A model generated the notes under the pieces. The model did no database searches. It saw only the letters and a list, made by a program, of their open reading frames with translations, and had not been told where the DNA came from. Positions 42,305 through 50,100 of a stretch of DNA of 64,000 bases are shown piece by piece. Where the stretch lies: contig JBAZZU010000002.1 in NCBI GenBank assembly GCA_041658605.1, positions 65,816-129,815 of the forward strand. The letters are read 5' to 3'. How positions within the stretch are numbered: position 1 is the stretch's first letter; each line of letters starts with the position of its first letter. Source of the DNA: JBAZWE01 sp041658605. Its GTDB lineage: Bacteria > Actinomycetota > Thermoleophilia > BMS3ABIN01. The position numbers and the translations under genes are program-made.

Positions 42305-43213
42305 GACTTTTCTCCTTCGGCGTTGTCATGAAGCGGGTTTTTAAATAAATACGGATGAACTGATTTCTTCTGACACGGTTCGAATTTTTAGTATAACACA
42401 GCCTCTTTTAAACAGTACCTCGATGGTCATGTTTAGTTATATTCCCGACGGGATGCTCCGGCCGAATCAAATAACGCTTAAGTTTCCCTGATTTCAGCGT
42501 CAGTTAAATCCCGGTCGTCTACAACATGGGCAACTGTGGTGCGAACTCCGGGCCGGTTTTGCAGATGGCGGCTTAATTGCCGGGGCTCTCGTGTACAATA
42601 GGTTTATCAGGTTGTCCATCAGCATTTTTCAGTCACCTGTACAATTGCTTTAATGACGCCGCCGTCCATCCGGCTCCCCCAAAACCGATACGTATGCAAA
42701 TCAAGGCAAAAACCCAGAGAAAATATCAGGGAATTCCCTTAATGAAAATTAAAAAGTTGTGCTTATAGCTATACCCCGGGGGGCTTATATCAGGGTAAAA
42801 TTGATTAACCATAACCATGAATATGGCTAAAATGCATCATGTAAAATGCTGAAATTCGAGTAAACTACTTGCATTATAAGTGTCCTTATCAAGTTACTGG
42901 GAAGATCGGGGAAAGCGCACACGGCAGGTGGGCACTGGACTTGACCGCAATTGAACCGGCTGGCGAGGAAGCTGCAGCTCACATCTGGGCCAACGGTTCA
43001 TCATAAGAAAGACAGTCATCACCAAAGTCCGATCAACACGCCGTATTCGCAACCTCAAATCTTCCATAAAAGGCACTTAACCATTAAAAACCCTTATCGT
43101 GCAGGGTGTAACAGGAGGTGATGACCGGAAAGTCGCAGTACCCGTACGTCTCATCCAGGCGTACATCTGACCCAGACCGAGTCTTACTAACAAAGAAGAA
43201 GGATGGTGAAGGG
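42305..43213. other. Long AT-rich intergenic region before the secreted-protein island
   Basis: About 900 bp, clearly richer in A+T than the rest. It separates the lipoprotein gene (minus) from the beta-propeller gene (plus). Open frames (for example 42577-42768) have no ribosome site or family features. It contains the 17-bp palindromic repeat at 42725, a TACAAT -10-like box at 42594 and GC-rich palindrome ATACCCCGGGGGGCTTAT at 42771. No known riboswitch is recognised. Low GC hints at foreign origin or at a regulatory zone. Confidence 0.45.
42725..42741. repeat. 17-bp palindromic repeat, left copy
   Basis: ATCAGGGAATTCCCTTA, with the perfect palindrome AGGGAATTCCCT. An identical 17-mer lies at 49978. 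The two copies bracket the island of secreted proteins and peptides. Confidence 0.6.
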
Positions 43214-44605
43214 ATGAAGACTAGTTTGAAAGTTAGCCTCATAGCCGTTATGGCAGGGGCTCTGGCCCTGGTTTTGATACTGGGAGCCTCAATCGGTAGC
43301 GCCGCGGCTCCGAATCCGGCGCTTAGTGACGATCTGGTACTGATCGGCAATGGTTCCGCCGACGGTGTCAACGGTACCGGCGATGTGAAGGTGCTGGATA
43401 TCAATTCAATGTCAGTCGTCAATACTATCGCTAACAGCAGCGACGGCAGTGGCCTGGCCAACAACCACGGTGTTCTGATCGACGGCACTGGCCGTTATAT
43501 CTGGAACTCCAACAACTCACTGGCCGCCGGCAAGGCACGCCTCGTCAAGTATGACCTCGCGACGATGTCACCAGTTCTTTCTTTCGACGCAGCCAGCGCT
43601 GATGTTTATGCGTTTACCTCTGGCCTGTGCGGTCTTGAGTGGAACAACAACGACCCGAGCACCGGTAAGCTATGGGGTACCAGCATGTCCAGCGCTACTG
43701 GTAATGGTGGTCTCTATGAGTATGACGCAGTCACTGGCGCCACAGGCAACTACGTTGACAATACCGCCGGCGCCGATAACGGCTCCACTTGCGGTATCGC
43801 CTGGAACGCAAGCGGCGGCACGGCTTATGCCGCAGCCATGACAGCCAAGAAACTGACGGCCATCGCATGGCCGGGCAGCACTCTGGGCGCCACGAATGTA
43901 TCAGGTGTGCCTACTAACCTGCACATGGTTGATACAAACAAGGCGAACGGCTATGCATATATAGCTGCGCAGACCAAGATCAACATCGTTGATACTGCGA
44001 CCATGACCGAAGTAGCCACTGTGACACCTGCGTTCACGGCTAATGTCCATGACACGAAGGTCTCGCACAGTGCCGGCTTCCTGTATGCGCACTCCCGCAA
44101 CGGCTCGACCTCACCGGTCGCAGCTGAAACGGGTACGCTGCTTATCTATGACATCGGCGGCGGCGGCGCAGGCGGCACGGCTCTCGCTCCGGTTCTCATC
44201 GGCCAGATGGCTGATCAGGGTAGCTCCACCGTATCCTGCGGCACGCAGCTGCTCGCAAAGAGCACCTACACTGCCCAGCCGAGCCTGACCCTCAGCAAGA
44301 CCGGCACCACGTGGGGAACATACGCGAACTATCTGGCTCGCGTGCTCACGGTTAACTACAGCGTCGGCAACAGCGGCAGCAATGCAGCGCTTGATACCAC
44401 CATCGTGGGTGCCTCAAGCGGTAATGGCGTAACCCTGGTCGCTGGCGCCAGCGTCGGTACTATCGGCGCCGGTTCGAGCAAGGCCCTGGCATTACAGTAC
44501 AACGTGCCTGTAAACGTAGGCTCGTTCATGTCGACCACTTACGCGACAGCGAAAGACCTGGGCGGCACCTCCTACAGCTACCCGGGCCCGTATCCTGGTC
44601 CTTAA
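43214..44605 (+). CDS. Secreted beta-propeller-like protein with island-specific C-terminal domain
   Basis: A 463-aa exported protein. ATG 43214 is chosen because a classic signal peptide (KTSLKVSLIAVMAGALALVL, cleavage after SAAA) begins there. Residues 35-350 contain WD/YVTN-type repeated units (GDVKVLDINSMSVVNTI, ARLVKYDLATMSPVLSF, TKINIVDTATMTEVATV, GTLLIYDIGGG), each a strand set around 'VxDxxTM'. Residues 356-463 form a beta-rich domain (PSLTLSKTGTTWGTYANYLA to YPGPYPGP) that recurs in the protein at 46759. It is Gly/Ser/Thr-rich with Cys pairs. The partner peptide gene follows 64 bp later in the same transcript. Function is not known; a surface scaffold or binding protein is inferred. 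Confidence 0.8.
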   Translation: MKTSLKVSLIAVMAGALALVLILGASIGSAAAPNPALSDDLVLIGNGSADGVNGTGDVKVLDINSMSVVNTIANSSDGSGLANNHGVLIDGTGRYIWNSNNSLAAGKARLVKYDLATMSPVLSFDAASADVYAFTSGLCGLEWNNNDPSTGKLWGTSMSSATGNGGLYEYDAVTGATGNYVDNTAGADNGSTCGIAWNASGGTAYAAAMTAKKLTAIAWPGSTLGATNVSGVPTNLHMVDTNKANGYAYIAAQTKINIVDTATMTEVATVTPAFTANVHDTKVSHSAGFLYAHSRNGSTSPVAAETGTLLIYDIGGGGAGGTALAPVLIGQMADQGSSTVSCGTQLLAKSTYTAQPSLTLSKTGTTWGTYANYLARVLTVNYSVGNSGSNAALDTTIVGASSGNGVTLVAGASVGTIGAGSSKALALQYNVPVNVGSFMSTTYATAKDLGGTSYSYPGPYPGP

Positions 44606-44669
44606 TCGGATAGCGTAGGAACAACTGTCGTGTTTGTTAACTGACTATGAATCACGAAAGGAGAACGAT

Positions 44670-44807
44670 ATGGCCGTAAAGATAAACGACCATCGGGCGC
44701 CTTATGCGAAGCCTGAACTGACGAGGCACGATAACCTGAAGGAGATCACCTTCGAGTGTCCGCAGTGGCAGTGCAGCGTAACGGTTCCGCCGCCACCGGC
44801 TCCGTAA
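44670..44807 (+). CDS. Small RiPP-like precursor peptide A
   Basis: A 45-aa peptide (MAVKINDHRAPYAKPELTRH...) with a strong AAAGGAG site before ATG. Tyr12, Pro15, Leu17 and Thr27 have the exact spacing (YxxPxLxxx-x-xxxxxT) of lasso-peptide leaders bound by RRE/B1 proteins, with Asp in place of the usual Gly. By that rule the core would be ECPQWQCSVTVPPPPAP, with a C-x4-C pair and a polyproline tail. No Asp/Glu sits at core positions 7-9, so an ordinary lasso ring cannot form. The last 20 residues are identical to the peptide at 48601. Not tracked by usual annotation because of its size. Confidence 0.75.
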   Translation: MAVKINDHRAPYAKPELTRHDNLKEITFECPQWQCSVTVPPPPAP

Positions 44808-44838
44808 TATGGTAAAGGCAGGACTATAAAGCAAATAT

Positions 44839-44870
44839 CGGGAGGGAGAGCCGTCAGGCTCTCCCTCCCG
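44839..44870 (+). terminator. Strong GC-rich hairpin, probable terminator
   Basis: CGGGAGGGAGAGCC pairs perfectly with GGCTCTCCCTCCCG around GTCA. The T run is displaced (AAAACAGCTTTTT). It ends the propeller-peptide A unit. Confidence 0.65.
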
Positions 44871-44973
44871 AAAACAGCTTTTTAGGCCTGACTTATGCAG
44901 TACGTGCGGGAGTAGAGTAAAATAGGTCAATCGCTCTACATTCTGCAAACAACAGGCAAGGAGACATAGCAAG

Positions 44974-45501
44974 ATGATAGCTGTAAACCCTAACGGTAGC
45001 GGGCCGCGGGGAAGGTTGATTGTTCTGGCAGTGGGAGTTGTTGTTTTACTTTTAGGAATGGCTCTCATTTGGGGTGGTTGCGGCGACAGTGCCAAACAGG
45101 GCACTACGGGTTCTCAGCTTGATGACGAGGGATCCGGCGGCTCCACAGGCAGCAGCGGAGGCGGCGGGTCGGGCGGGTCCAGCGATGGAAACGCCATGGT
45201 TGATTATTCGTGGGACCAGTGTACGTCTGACATGACGAAACGCTATGGTGACGTGGAGAAGGCCAAACAGGTGTGCGGTCAGCTCCAGACGGAGTACAGC
45301 AGCCAGCCGGTCAGCCAGCTGGCGACTATTCTTCCCACGGTAGAGAGCAGGGTAGGCGTCACGCCTCTGCCTGGCAGCACGGTCCCTGGTAGTACGACCC
45401 CCGGGAGCACGACATCCTCCGGCGGAACTACTTCCCCCGGGAACACGGATCCCGGTGGCGGATGGGACGGCCAGGAGATAGTAGTGCCGCAGGCACCATA
45501 A
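44974..45501 (+). CDS. Membrane-anchored Gly/Ser-rich protein of the island
   Basis: A 175-aa protein with an N-terminal hydrophobic helix (about 14-34) ending in WGGCGD, which could be a lipobox-like Cys36, then a Gly/Ser linker, a short Cys-containing helical part (WDQCTSDMTKRYGDVEKAKQVCGQL, two Cys 21 residues apart) and a Pro/Ser/Thr/Gly tail with repeated PGST units. The tail looks like a wall-spanning stalk. No family is recognised. It is preceded by AAGGAGA and lies 31 bp before the HPr-kinase-like gene. Confidence 0.65.
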   Translation: MIAVNPNGSGPRGRLIVLAVGVVVLLLGMALIWGGCGDSAKQGTTGSQLDDEGSGGSTGSSGGGGSGGSSDGNAMVDYSWDQCTSDMTKRYGDVEKAKQVCGQLQTEYSSQPVSQLATILPTVESRVGVTPLPGSTVPGSTTPGSTTSSGGTTSPGNTDPGGGWDGQEIVVPQAP

Positions 45502-45532
45502 AAAGCATGAAGAGCGGGTTACAGGAGACAGG

Positions 45533-46558
45533 ATGAAAAGCAGGCTCGGCAACAACATAGACAGATGTATAAACGAGGTCAGGCCCAATGCCGCGACGTA
45601 TAACGTGCATGGGGTCGTAACCAAGGTATACACTGACGACCACTTGCTGGCTCTTTCCATCCAGGACTTCCTTAGATCATTCCGTGGCCAGCCGGACGAA
45701 AAGGCCGACATCGAGTTCTACCTTCTCACGAAGGAAACCGGTTTCGAGCCAGACCCCGGCGACCGCCCCGGAAACCCGGAACTCCTCTACGACTGGAACG
45801 TCCTGCGATACAGCAGGGAGGGACAGCTTCGTTATCAGGAGGTTCCCGGCGCGGGTTCGATAGTCGCCGATCCCGACGCAGGCCTGGCTGTCGCGTTTGT
45901 TGAAAGCGACATGGCCGCCTGTGCATGGTCGGTAGCTCACGTGATCTTTTTCCCCATGTGGGCGCAGTTGCTGAAAGCCAGGGGCATATTCCCCGTGCAC
46001 GCTGCAGGTCTTGAGCGCAACGGAGTCGGAATACTGTTTCCCGGAAAAAGCGGCTGCGGGAAGTCAACCTTGTCCCTGCACCTGCTGAGGCATGGGTACA
46101 GGCTGTTGGGAGACGACACGGTTTTTGTCAGGCGCCACGGGTCGGGAGCAGAAATGCTCTTCTTCCCAGAGGAAGTGGACGTCTGTTCCGAGACTGTAGA
46201 TCTGTTTTCCCATCTGGCGCTGGCTCGTAACCTCACGGAGGATCGCTGGCAGCCGAAGGCACGGGTTAATCTCAACGAGGTAGGACCGAACGCGGTTATC
46301 GAGTCATCGAAAACCGATCTTCTGGTCTTCCCGGTCATCGCCGAGGACGGCGTTACCCGCTTCGAGCGGGTAGGGGCCACCGAAGCGCTGGCGGAGCTTA
46401 TCCTGTATGCCTTCCTGTTCATGGATCCGCAGACAAGCAAGGAGAACTTCAATCTCCTTGCCGGCCTGGTTCAGTCGGTCAAGTGTTTCCGGCTGCACAT
46501 GGGCCTTGACGGCGCCGAGCTTGCCGGAGCCGTGGATGACATAATAGACGCCGCGTAA
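45533..46558 (+). CDS. HPr-kinase-like P-loop protein of the island
   Basis: A 341-aa soluble protein. Residues 155-200 hold VHAAGLERNGVGILFPGKSGCGKSTL and GYRLLGDDTVFV, which match the P-loop and the (H/G)xLxxDD strand of the HPr kinase/phosphorylase fold. The N-terminal 150 residues and the C-terminal half are unlike the enzyme that phosphorylates HPr. HPr-kinase homologues of this kind accompany lasso-peptide and other RRE-type RiPP clusters, where some phosphorylate the peptide. It lies between the two secreted-protein/peptide modules. ACAGGAGACAGG precedes ATG. Its substrate is inferred only. Confidence 0.75.
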   Translation: MKSRLGNNIDRCINEVRPNAATYNVHGVVTKVYTDDHLLALSIQDFLRSFRGQPDEKADIEFYLLTKETGFEPDPGDRPGNPELLYDWNVLRYSREGQLRYQEVPGAGSIVADPDAGLAVAFVESDMAACAWSVAHVIFFPMWAQLLKARGIFPVHAAGLERNGVGILFPGKSGCGKSTLSLHLLRHGYRLLGDDTVFVRRHGSGAEMLFFPEEVDVCSETVDLFSHLALARNLTEDRWQPKARVNLNEVGPNAVIESSKTDLLVFPVIAEDGVTRFERVGATEALAELILYAFLFMDPQTSKENFNLLAGLVQSVKCFRLHMGLDGAELAGAVDDIIDAA

Positions 46559-46570
46559 AAAACGGCGCAC

Positions 46571-46594
46571 GAAACCGCCCGACCCGGCGGTTTC
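46571..46594 (+). terminator. Hairpin after the HPr-kinase-like gene
   Basis: GAAACCGCC pairs with GGCGGTTTC around CGACCC. No T run follows, so termination is uncertain. Confidence 0.4.
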
Positions 46595-46758
46595 AACCCC
46601 ATTGGTGGGTGCAGGCGGTTGACCACCAGATATCGGTATAAGGGTTTGCCCAGGGTGTAAGGGGAGTCTCTGTACCGTGGTTATACAGGGGGTACGGGGA
46701 TCTGCAAGAATGCAGGTCTTAAATGATTTTTCTAGAGGATGAAGGAGGAATGACAGAT

Positions 46759-48549
46759 ATGCAAGTAAGCTCAAAGTTGCTGTTTAGAACAGCGATTATC
46801 ATGCTCGGCATGTTATTGATGCTGGGACTCTACATGAGCATGAGCAGTTCAGTAAAAACGGCTAAAGGCATGGATTCCACCCAGTGGGAAAAGGTGCGTG
46901 GCTATGTCGACAAGTATCTGAACGACCAGTACAACGCCGCTGATGATGGCGAGGCCGGCTATCTTGAAGGCAAGATCACCATACAGGACCGTCTGGATAA
47001 TGGTGGCGTTTTGGGACTGTCAGCAGTTCATAACGCCACATATCTCGGCGAAGGCGACGACGCCGCCAACGCTCCGGTCCTGGTGGACAACCTGATGCAG
47101 CTGACGAACATAATACCGGGGACCAGCTTTAGGTGCCGCTGGAACGCCGGCACTGACGGCGGAAACTGCCTGAGCACATCATCGGCAGCCACTGTCAAGG
47201 GCCTGGTAGACGCTCACGCGGCGGCCGGGTTCAGCACCGACATCATCGTATACTGCGGTACTGGCCACACCGAGGCTCCGACAGCCGGCGCCTTCGGCTT
47301 TTTCGCACAGGTCCCGGGTGCGCTTGCGACTAGCGGTACACCCAAGGTCTACGCGATGAAGTGGGGACGGGCTGGCTGGACCAACTCGCTAGCCACCTCC
47401 ACGGCAGCAAATGCAAGCGCGGGTCCGGAAACGTCTGCTGGAGGATTTGCAGCCCCGACCAACGCTAATTGCGGCAGCTCTCCGGATGACGTAGAACTGG
47501 TTCGCTGCATGGCGAACTGGGCTCTTCAGAGCACCTCTGTTGGTGGCGGCAACGTCGGCAACGGCGCGGTCACCGCTACTGTTTCTGGCGCAGGCCAGAC
47601 AGTGGACGTCAGGACCGGCACGCTGACCAATGGTGTCAGCAGCGCCGGCGCCAACATCCAGGTACCGGTAACCAGCGTGTTCGATCTCGGCCAGGCTAAC
47701 ATAAGCCCGACTGCGACGACGATCATCGCCAGCCGTACCCCGATGGTAGGCGGCATTGTCGCCGAGGGTGCCAAGATGCTCGGTTACAACATGGCGAACG
47801 GTGCAGGTACCGCCAACAGCTTCATCAGTGGCGGTCTGCCGGCGTGGAACGCAGGGATAGCAGGCATACAGGTTAGCGAAGGTTCCACTCTCGCAACGCA
47901 GACTATTACCGCATATACATCTCCTGCCAAGGTCGACACTGTAAACCCGTCGATCACCAGCTCGAGCGCCACGCCGACCAGCAGCACGACCGCTGACATC
48001 ACCAGGGTCACCAGTGAGCCCGCTACCAGCAAGATAGCGCTCACCGGCCCCGGCGCTCCCGCGGTCAACGTTAACAACACAATCCTGAACGGTACGAAGA
48101 CGACTTCGCTGACAGGTCTGGTCCCGGGTGTCACGTACACCGGTACGCTTACGGTCTACGATGCTCAGGCTAACTCGAGCAGCACGGCTATCAGCTTCAC
48201 GACTACGTGCGTAGCCGGCAAGCCAAGCCTCTCACTCAGCGCTCCTGCTCCATTCTGGGGCTCGTACGCTGACTACCTGGCTGGTATCCTGTCGGTCAAC
48301 TGGACGATCAGCAACACCGGCGGCACTGTTGCGTATGACGTCACGCTTACAAACACAAGCAACACCAATGGCGTGACGATGGTTGTTCCCTCCGCATCGC
48401 TCGGCACCATCGCGGGTGGAGGTTCAGCCACGGCAACGCTCAAGTATGGTGGCTTCGTAACCGGCGGTTATACAACCATCGGCAGCTGGCGTACAGTCAA
48501 CACAGGCACAGCAAAAGATGAGTGCGGAACACTGTACACCTATCCCTAA
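46759..48549 (+). CDS. Secreted rhodanese-FnIII protein with island-specific C-terminal domain
   Basis: A 596-aa exported protein. ATG 46759 lies ten bases after GGAGG; the ATG at 46750 would be too close. Residues 1-28 form the signal/anchor. Residues about 40-240 are a rhodanese-like domain, with the active-site Cys in VYCGTGHTEAPT and closing MKWGRAGWTNSL. A second lower-complexity part repeats rhodanese-like elements (VAEGAKMLGYNMANG, SGGLPAWNAG). A fibronectin-III-like domain covers about 385-480 (PSITSSSATPTSS, LTGLVPGVTYTGTLTVYD). Residues 489-596 (PSLSLSAPAPFWGSYADYLA to YTYP) match the C-terminal 108 residues of the protein at 43214. Peptide B follows 51 bp later. Confidence 0.78.
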   Translation: MQVSSKLLFRTAIIMLGMLLMLGLYMSMSSSVKTAKGMDSTQWEKVRGYVDKYLNDQYNAADDGEAGYLEGKITIQDRLDNGGVLGLSAVHNATYLGEGDDAANAPVLVDNLMQLTNIIPGTSFRCRWNAGTDGGNCLSTSSAATVKGLVDAHAAAGFSTDIIVYCGTGHTEAPTAGAFGFFAQVPGALATSGTPKVYAMKWGRAGWTNSLATSTAANASAGPETSAGGFAAPTNANCGSSPDDVELVRCMANWALQSTSVGGGNVGNGAVTATVSGAGQTVDVRTGTLTNGVSSAGANIQVPVTSVFDLGQANISPTATTIIASRTPMVGGIVAEGAKMLGYNMANGAGTANSFISGGLPAWNAGIAGIQVSEGSTLATQTITAYTSPAKVDTVNPSITSSSATPTSSTTADITRVTSEPATSKIALTGPGAPAVNVNNTILNGTKTTSLTGLVPGVTYTGTLTVYDAQANSSSTAISFTTTCVAGKPSLSLSAPAPFWGSYADYLAGILSVNWTISNTGGTVAYDVTLTNTSNTNGVTMVVPSASLGTIAGGGSATATLKYGGFVTGGYTTIGSWRTVNTGTAKDECGTLYTYP

Positions 48550-48600
48550 ACAGATATAGGGAATGGGAGAAATGACAAAAACGATCATGGGAGATACCGC

Positions 48601-48735
48601 ATGACTGATACAAAAGAAACGCGGGAACCCTATGCAAGGCCTGAGCTGGTAAAGCACGACAACTTGAAGGACATCACCTTCGAGTGTCCCCAGTGGCAGT
48701 GCAGTGTAACGGTTCCGCCGCCACCGGCCCCCTAA
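48601..48735 (+). CDS. Small RiPP-like precursor peptide B
   Basis: A 44-aa peptide (MTDTKETREPYARPELVKHD...) with GGGAG before ATG. From PYA on it differs from peptide A at four of 35 residues (K/R, T/V, R/K, E/D) and is identical over the final ITFECPQWQCSVTVPPPPAP. The YxxPxL and Thr positions are the same. At DNA level the 3' ends are also nearly identical, so the duplication is recent or under strong constraint. Follows the rhodanese-FnIII protein as peptide A follows the propeller protein. Confidence 0.75.
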   Translation: MTDTKETREPYARPELVKHDNLKDITFECPQWQCSVTVPPPPAP

Positions 48736-48762
48736 GGTCGAAACGGCAATAGAGAAGTAAAC

Positions 48763-48795
48763 AGGGCGGCCCCGCAAGGGGCCGCCCTTCGTTTT
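48763..48795 (+). terminator. Rho-independent terminator
   Basis: AGGGCGGCCCC-GCAA-GGGGCCGCCCT, an 11-bp perfect stem, then TCGTTTTCC. It ends the peptide B transcript. Confidence 0.8.
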
Positions 48796-48867
48796 CCTGA
48801 AGCCAGGCATTACATGCGGAAAGGGGAACGCTCGGGCAATATCGTCAGCAAAGACAGGACGCAGAAA

Positions 48868-48893
48868 GGGGACACCATTGAAATGGTGTCCCC
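48868..48893. terminator. Perfect 12-bp inverted repeat
   Basis: GGGGACACCATT-GA-AATGGTGTCCCC lies 64 bp past the stop of the minus-strand GGDEF gene and could terminate it. There is no strong T run. Confidence 0.45.
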
Positions 48894-48956
48894 GGATAAA
48901 CTCCTTACAAACGCCGGGCGCAAAAGCCGGACGTTGATAGCTGAACTGACCGGCAG

Positions 48957-49952
48957 CTACGCCTGATAAACCCCGCTTTTCCCGATATGCAGATCCCTGT
49001 GTTTGTTTGTGAATGGCATCGTCCTGACGTCATTGCGGGAACGGCTCTGTTTTACCTCGTACATGCGTTTGTCGGCGAGGTCCATCAGCTCGTCACCGTC
49101 CGTGGTTTCCTCCGGGAAGCTTGCATGGCCTATGGACGCGCAAACCGGTCCGGTGAGAGATTTGCTCAGCAGCCGTCCGTCGTGGGTTATGAAAGGAAAT
49201 TCACGCACTTCTCCGTCCAGCCTGTCGGCCAGGATTTTGGCGCCCGCGGCTGAAGTATGCGGCGCTATGATCACGAACTCGTCGCCGCCGAAACGGTAGT
49301 GTTTAAGCGCCGCCAGGGCTGTGTCTGTTTTGCGCAGGCTCTTCTGCAAAAGCTCCGCCATGTCGCGCAGCACGCAATCTCCGGTCAGATGCCCGAAGGT
49401 GTCGTTGATCTCCTTGAACTTGTCAACATCGAGGATAAGTATCGAAAACGCCGCCGGCATGTTCTGCCCGTAGCGGTTGATGCGAGCAATCTCCGACTCC
49501 AGTCCCTTATGCAGGGCTCTGGTGTTGCCAACCTCCGTAAGTGGATCGATCAGGCTGAGCTTCTCGATGGTCTCGCGGTCGCTCCTGATCCATTCGAGCA
49601 TCGTGTCGAAGCTGCTGGCCAGCCTGGCGATCTGCTGGTCGGCGGCGCCACCGAGGTCGGCGCTCACGCCCAGGTTGCCCTTCTGTACCTGCTCCATGTT
49701 TGATGCCAGGCGGCCGAGCGGTTTTAAGGCCATCCTGACGACCAGGTAATTTACCGGCACGCAGAGCATGAAGCCGCCGGTTAGAAAAATCGCGCCGAGG
49801 ACGAAGCTGGAAAATTCATGGGCGTACATCTTTGTTATCCACGTGCCGGCGAAGGCGCCAACGGCCACGACGGCGCAATTGGCAAAAAGTATCTTTCCGG
49901 CGATGGTCGACCCTGAAACCCTGCGTTTGCTGTCGCTTTGATTGCCTGACAT
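48957..49952 (-). CDS. Membrane HAMP-GGDEF diguanylate cyclase
   Basis: A 331-aa protein with two membrane helices (about 20-65), a HAMP-like linker (VVRMALKPLGRLASNMEQV) and a GGDEF domain with YRFGGDEF, so an active c-di-GMP synthase is predicted. A possible I-site RKTD lies eleven instead of five residues before GGDEF, so a small insertion separates them and feedback control may be lost. ATG 49952 is behind GGGGGGC; an in-frame upstream start at 49979 is less likely. It is convergent with peptide B and may be part of the island's regulation. Confidence 0.85.
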   Translation of the reverse strand: MSGNQSDSKRRVSGSTIAGKILFANCAVVAVGAFAGTWITKMYAHEFSSFVLGAIFLTGGFMLCVPVNYLVVRMALKPLGRLASNMEQVQKGNLGVSADLGGAADQQIARLASSFDTMLEWIRSDRETIEKLSLIDPLTEVGNTRALHKGLESEIARINRYGQNMPAAFSILILDVDKFKEINDTFGHLTGDCVLRDMAELLQKSLRKTDTALAALKHYRFGGDEFVIIAPHTSAAGAKILADRLDGEVREFPFITHDGRLLSKSLTGPVCASIGHASFPEETTDGDELMDLADKRMYEVKQSRSRNDVRTMPFTNKHRDLHIGKSGVYQA

Positions 49953-49977
49953 GATGCCCCCCAGCCCATTGATTATC

Positions 49978-49994
49978 ATCAGGGAATTCCCTTA
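49978..49994. repeat. 17-bp palindromic repeat, right copy
   Basis: ATCAGGGAATTCCCTTA again, 26 bp upstream of the GGDEF start, where it could act as an operator. The only other exact copy noticed is at 42725. Confidence 0.6.
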
Positions 49995-50100
49995 GTGGTG
50001 AGAATGGTCGGCATTTTCCCGCCAGCGCTTGAGCCCATATGGCATGCGGCCATCGGCTCCGGTTTACTTCCCCACTGCAAATCTGTAAGCTGCATTCAGA

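Noticed and set aside
42500..42600. Cobalamin riboswitch-like bases (GGTGCGAACTCCGGGCCGG)
   Set aside because: Only a short similarity to the GGTGnnAATCC block; the rest of the conserved core (GCCACTG box) is missing.
44670..44807. Canonical lasso peptide cluster
   Set aside because: Leader spacing fits, but the core lacks an acidic residue at 7-9 and no cyclase or B-protein genes are in the window.
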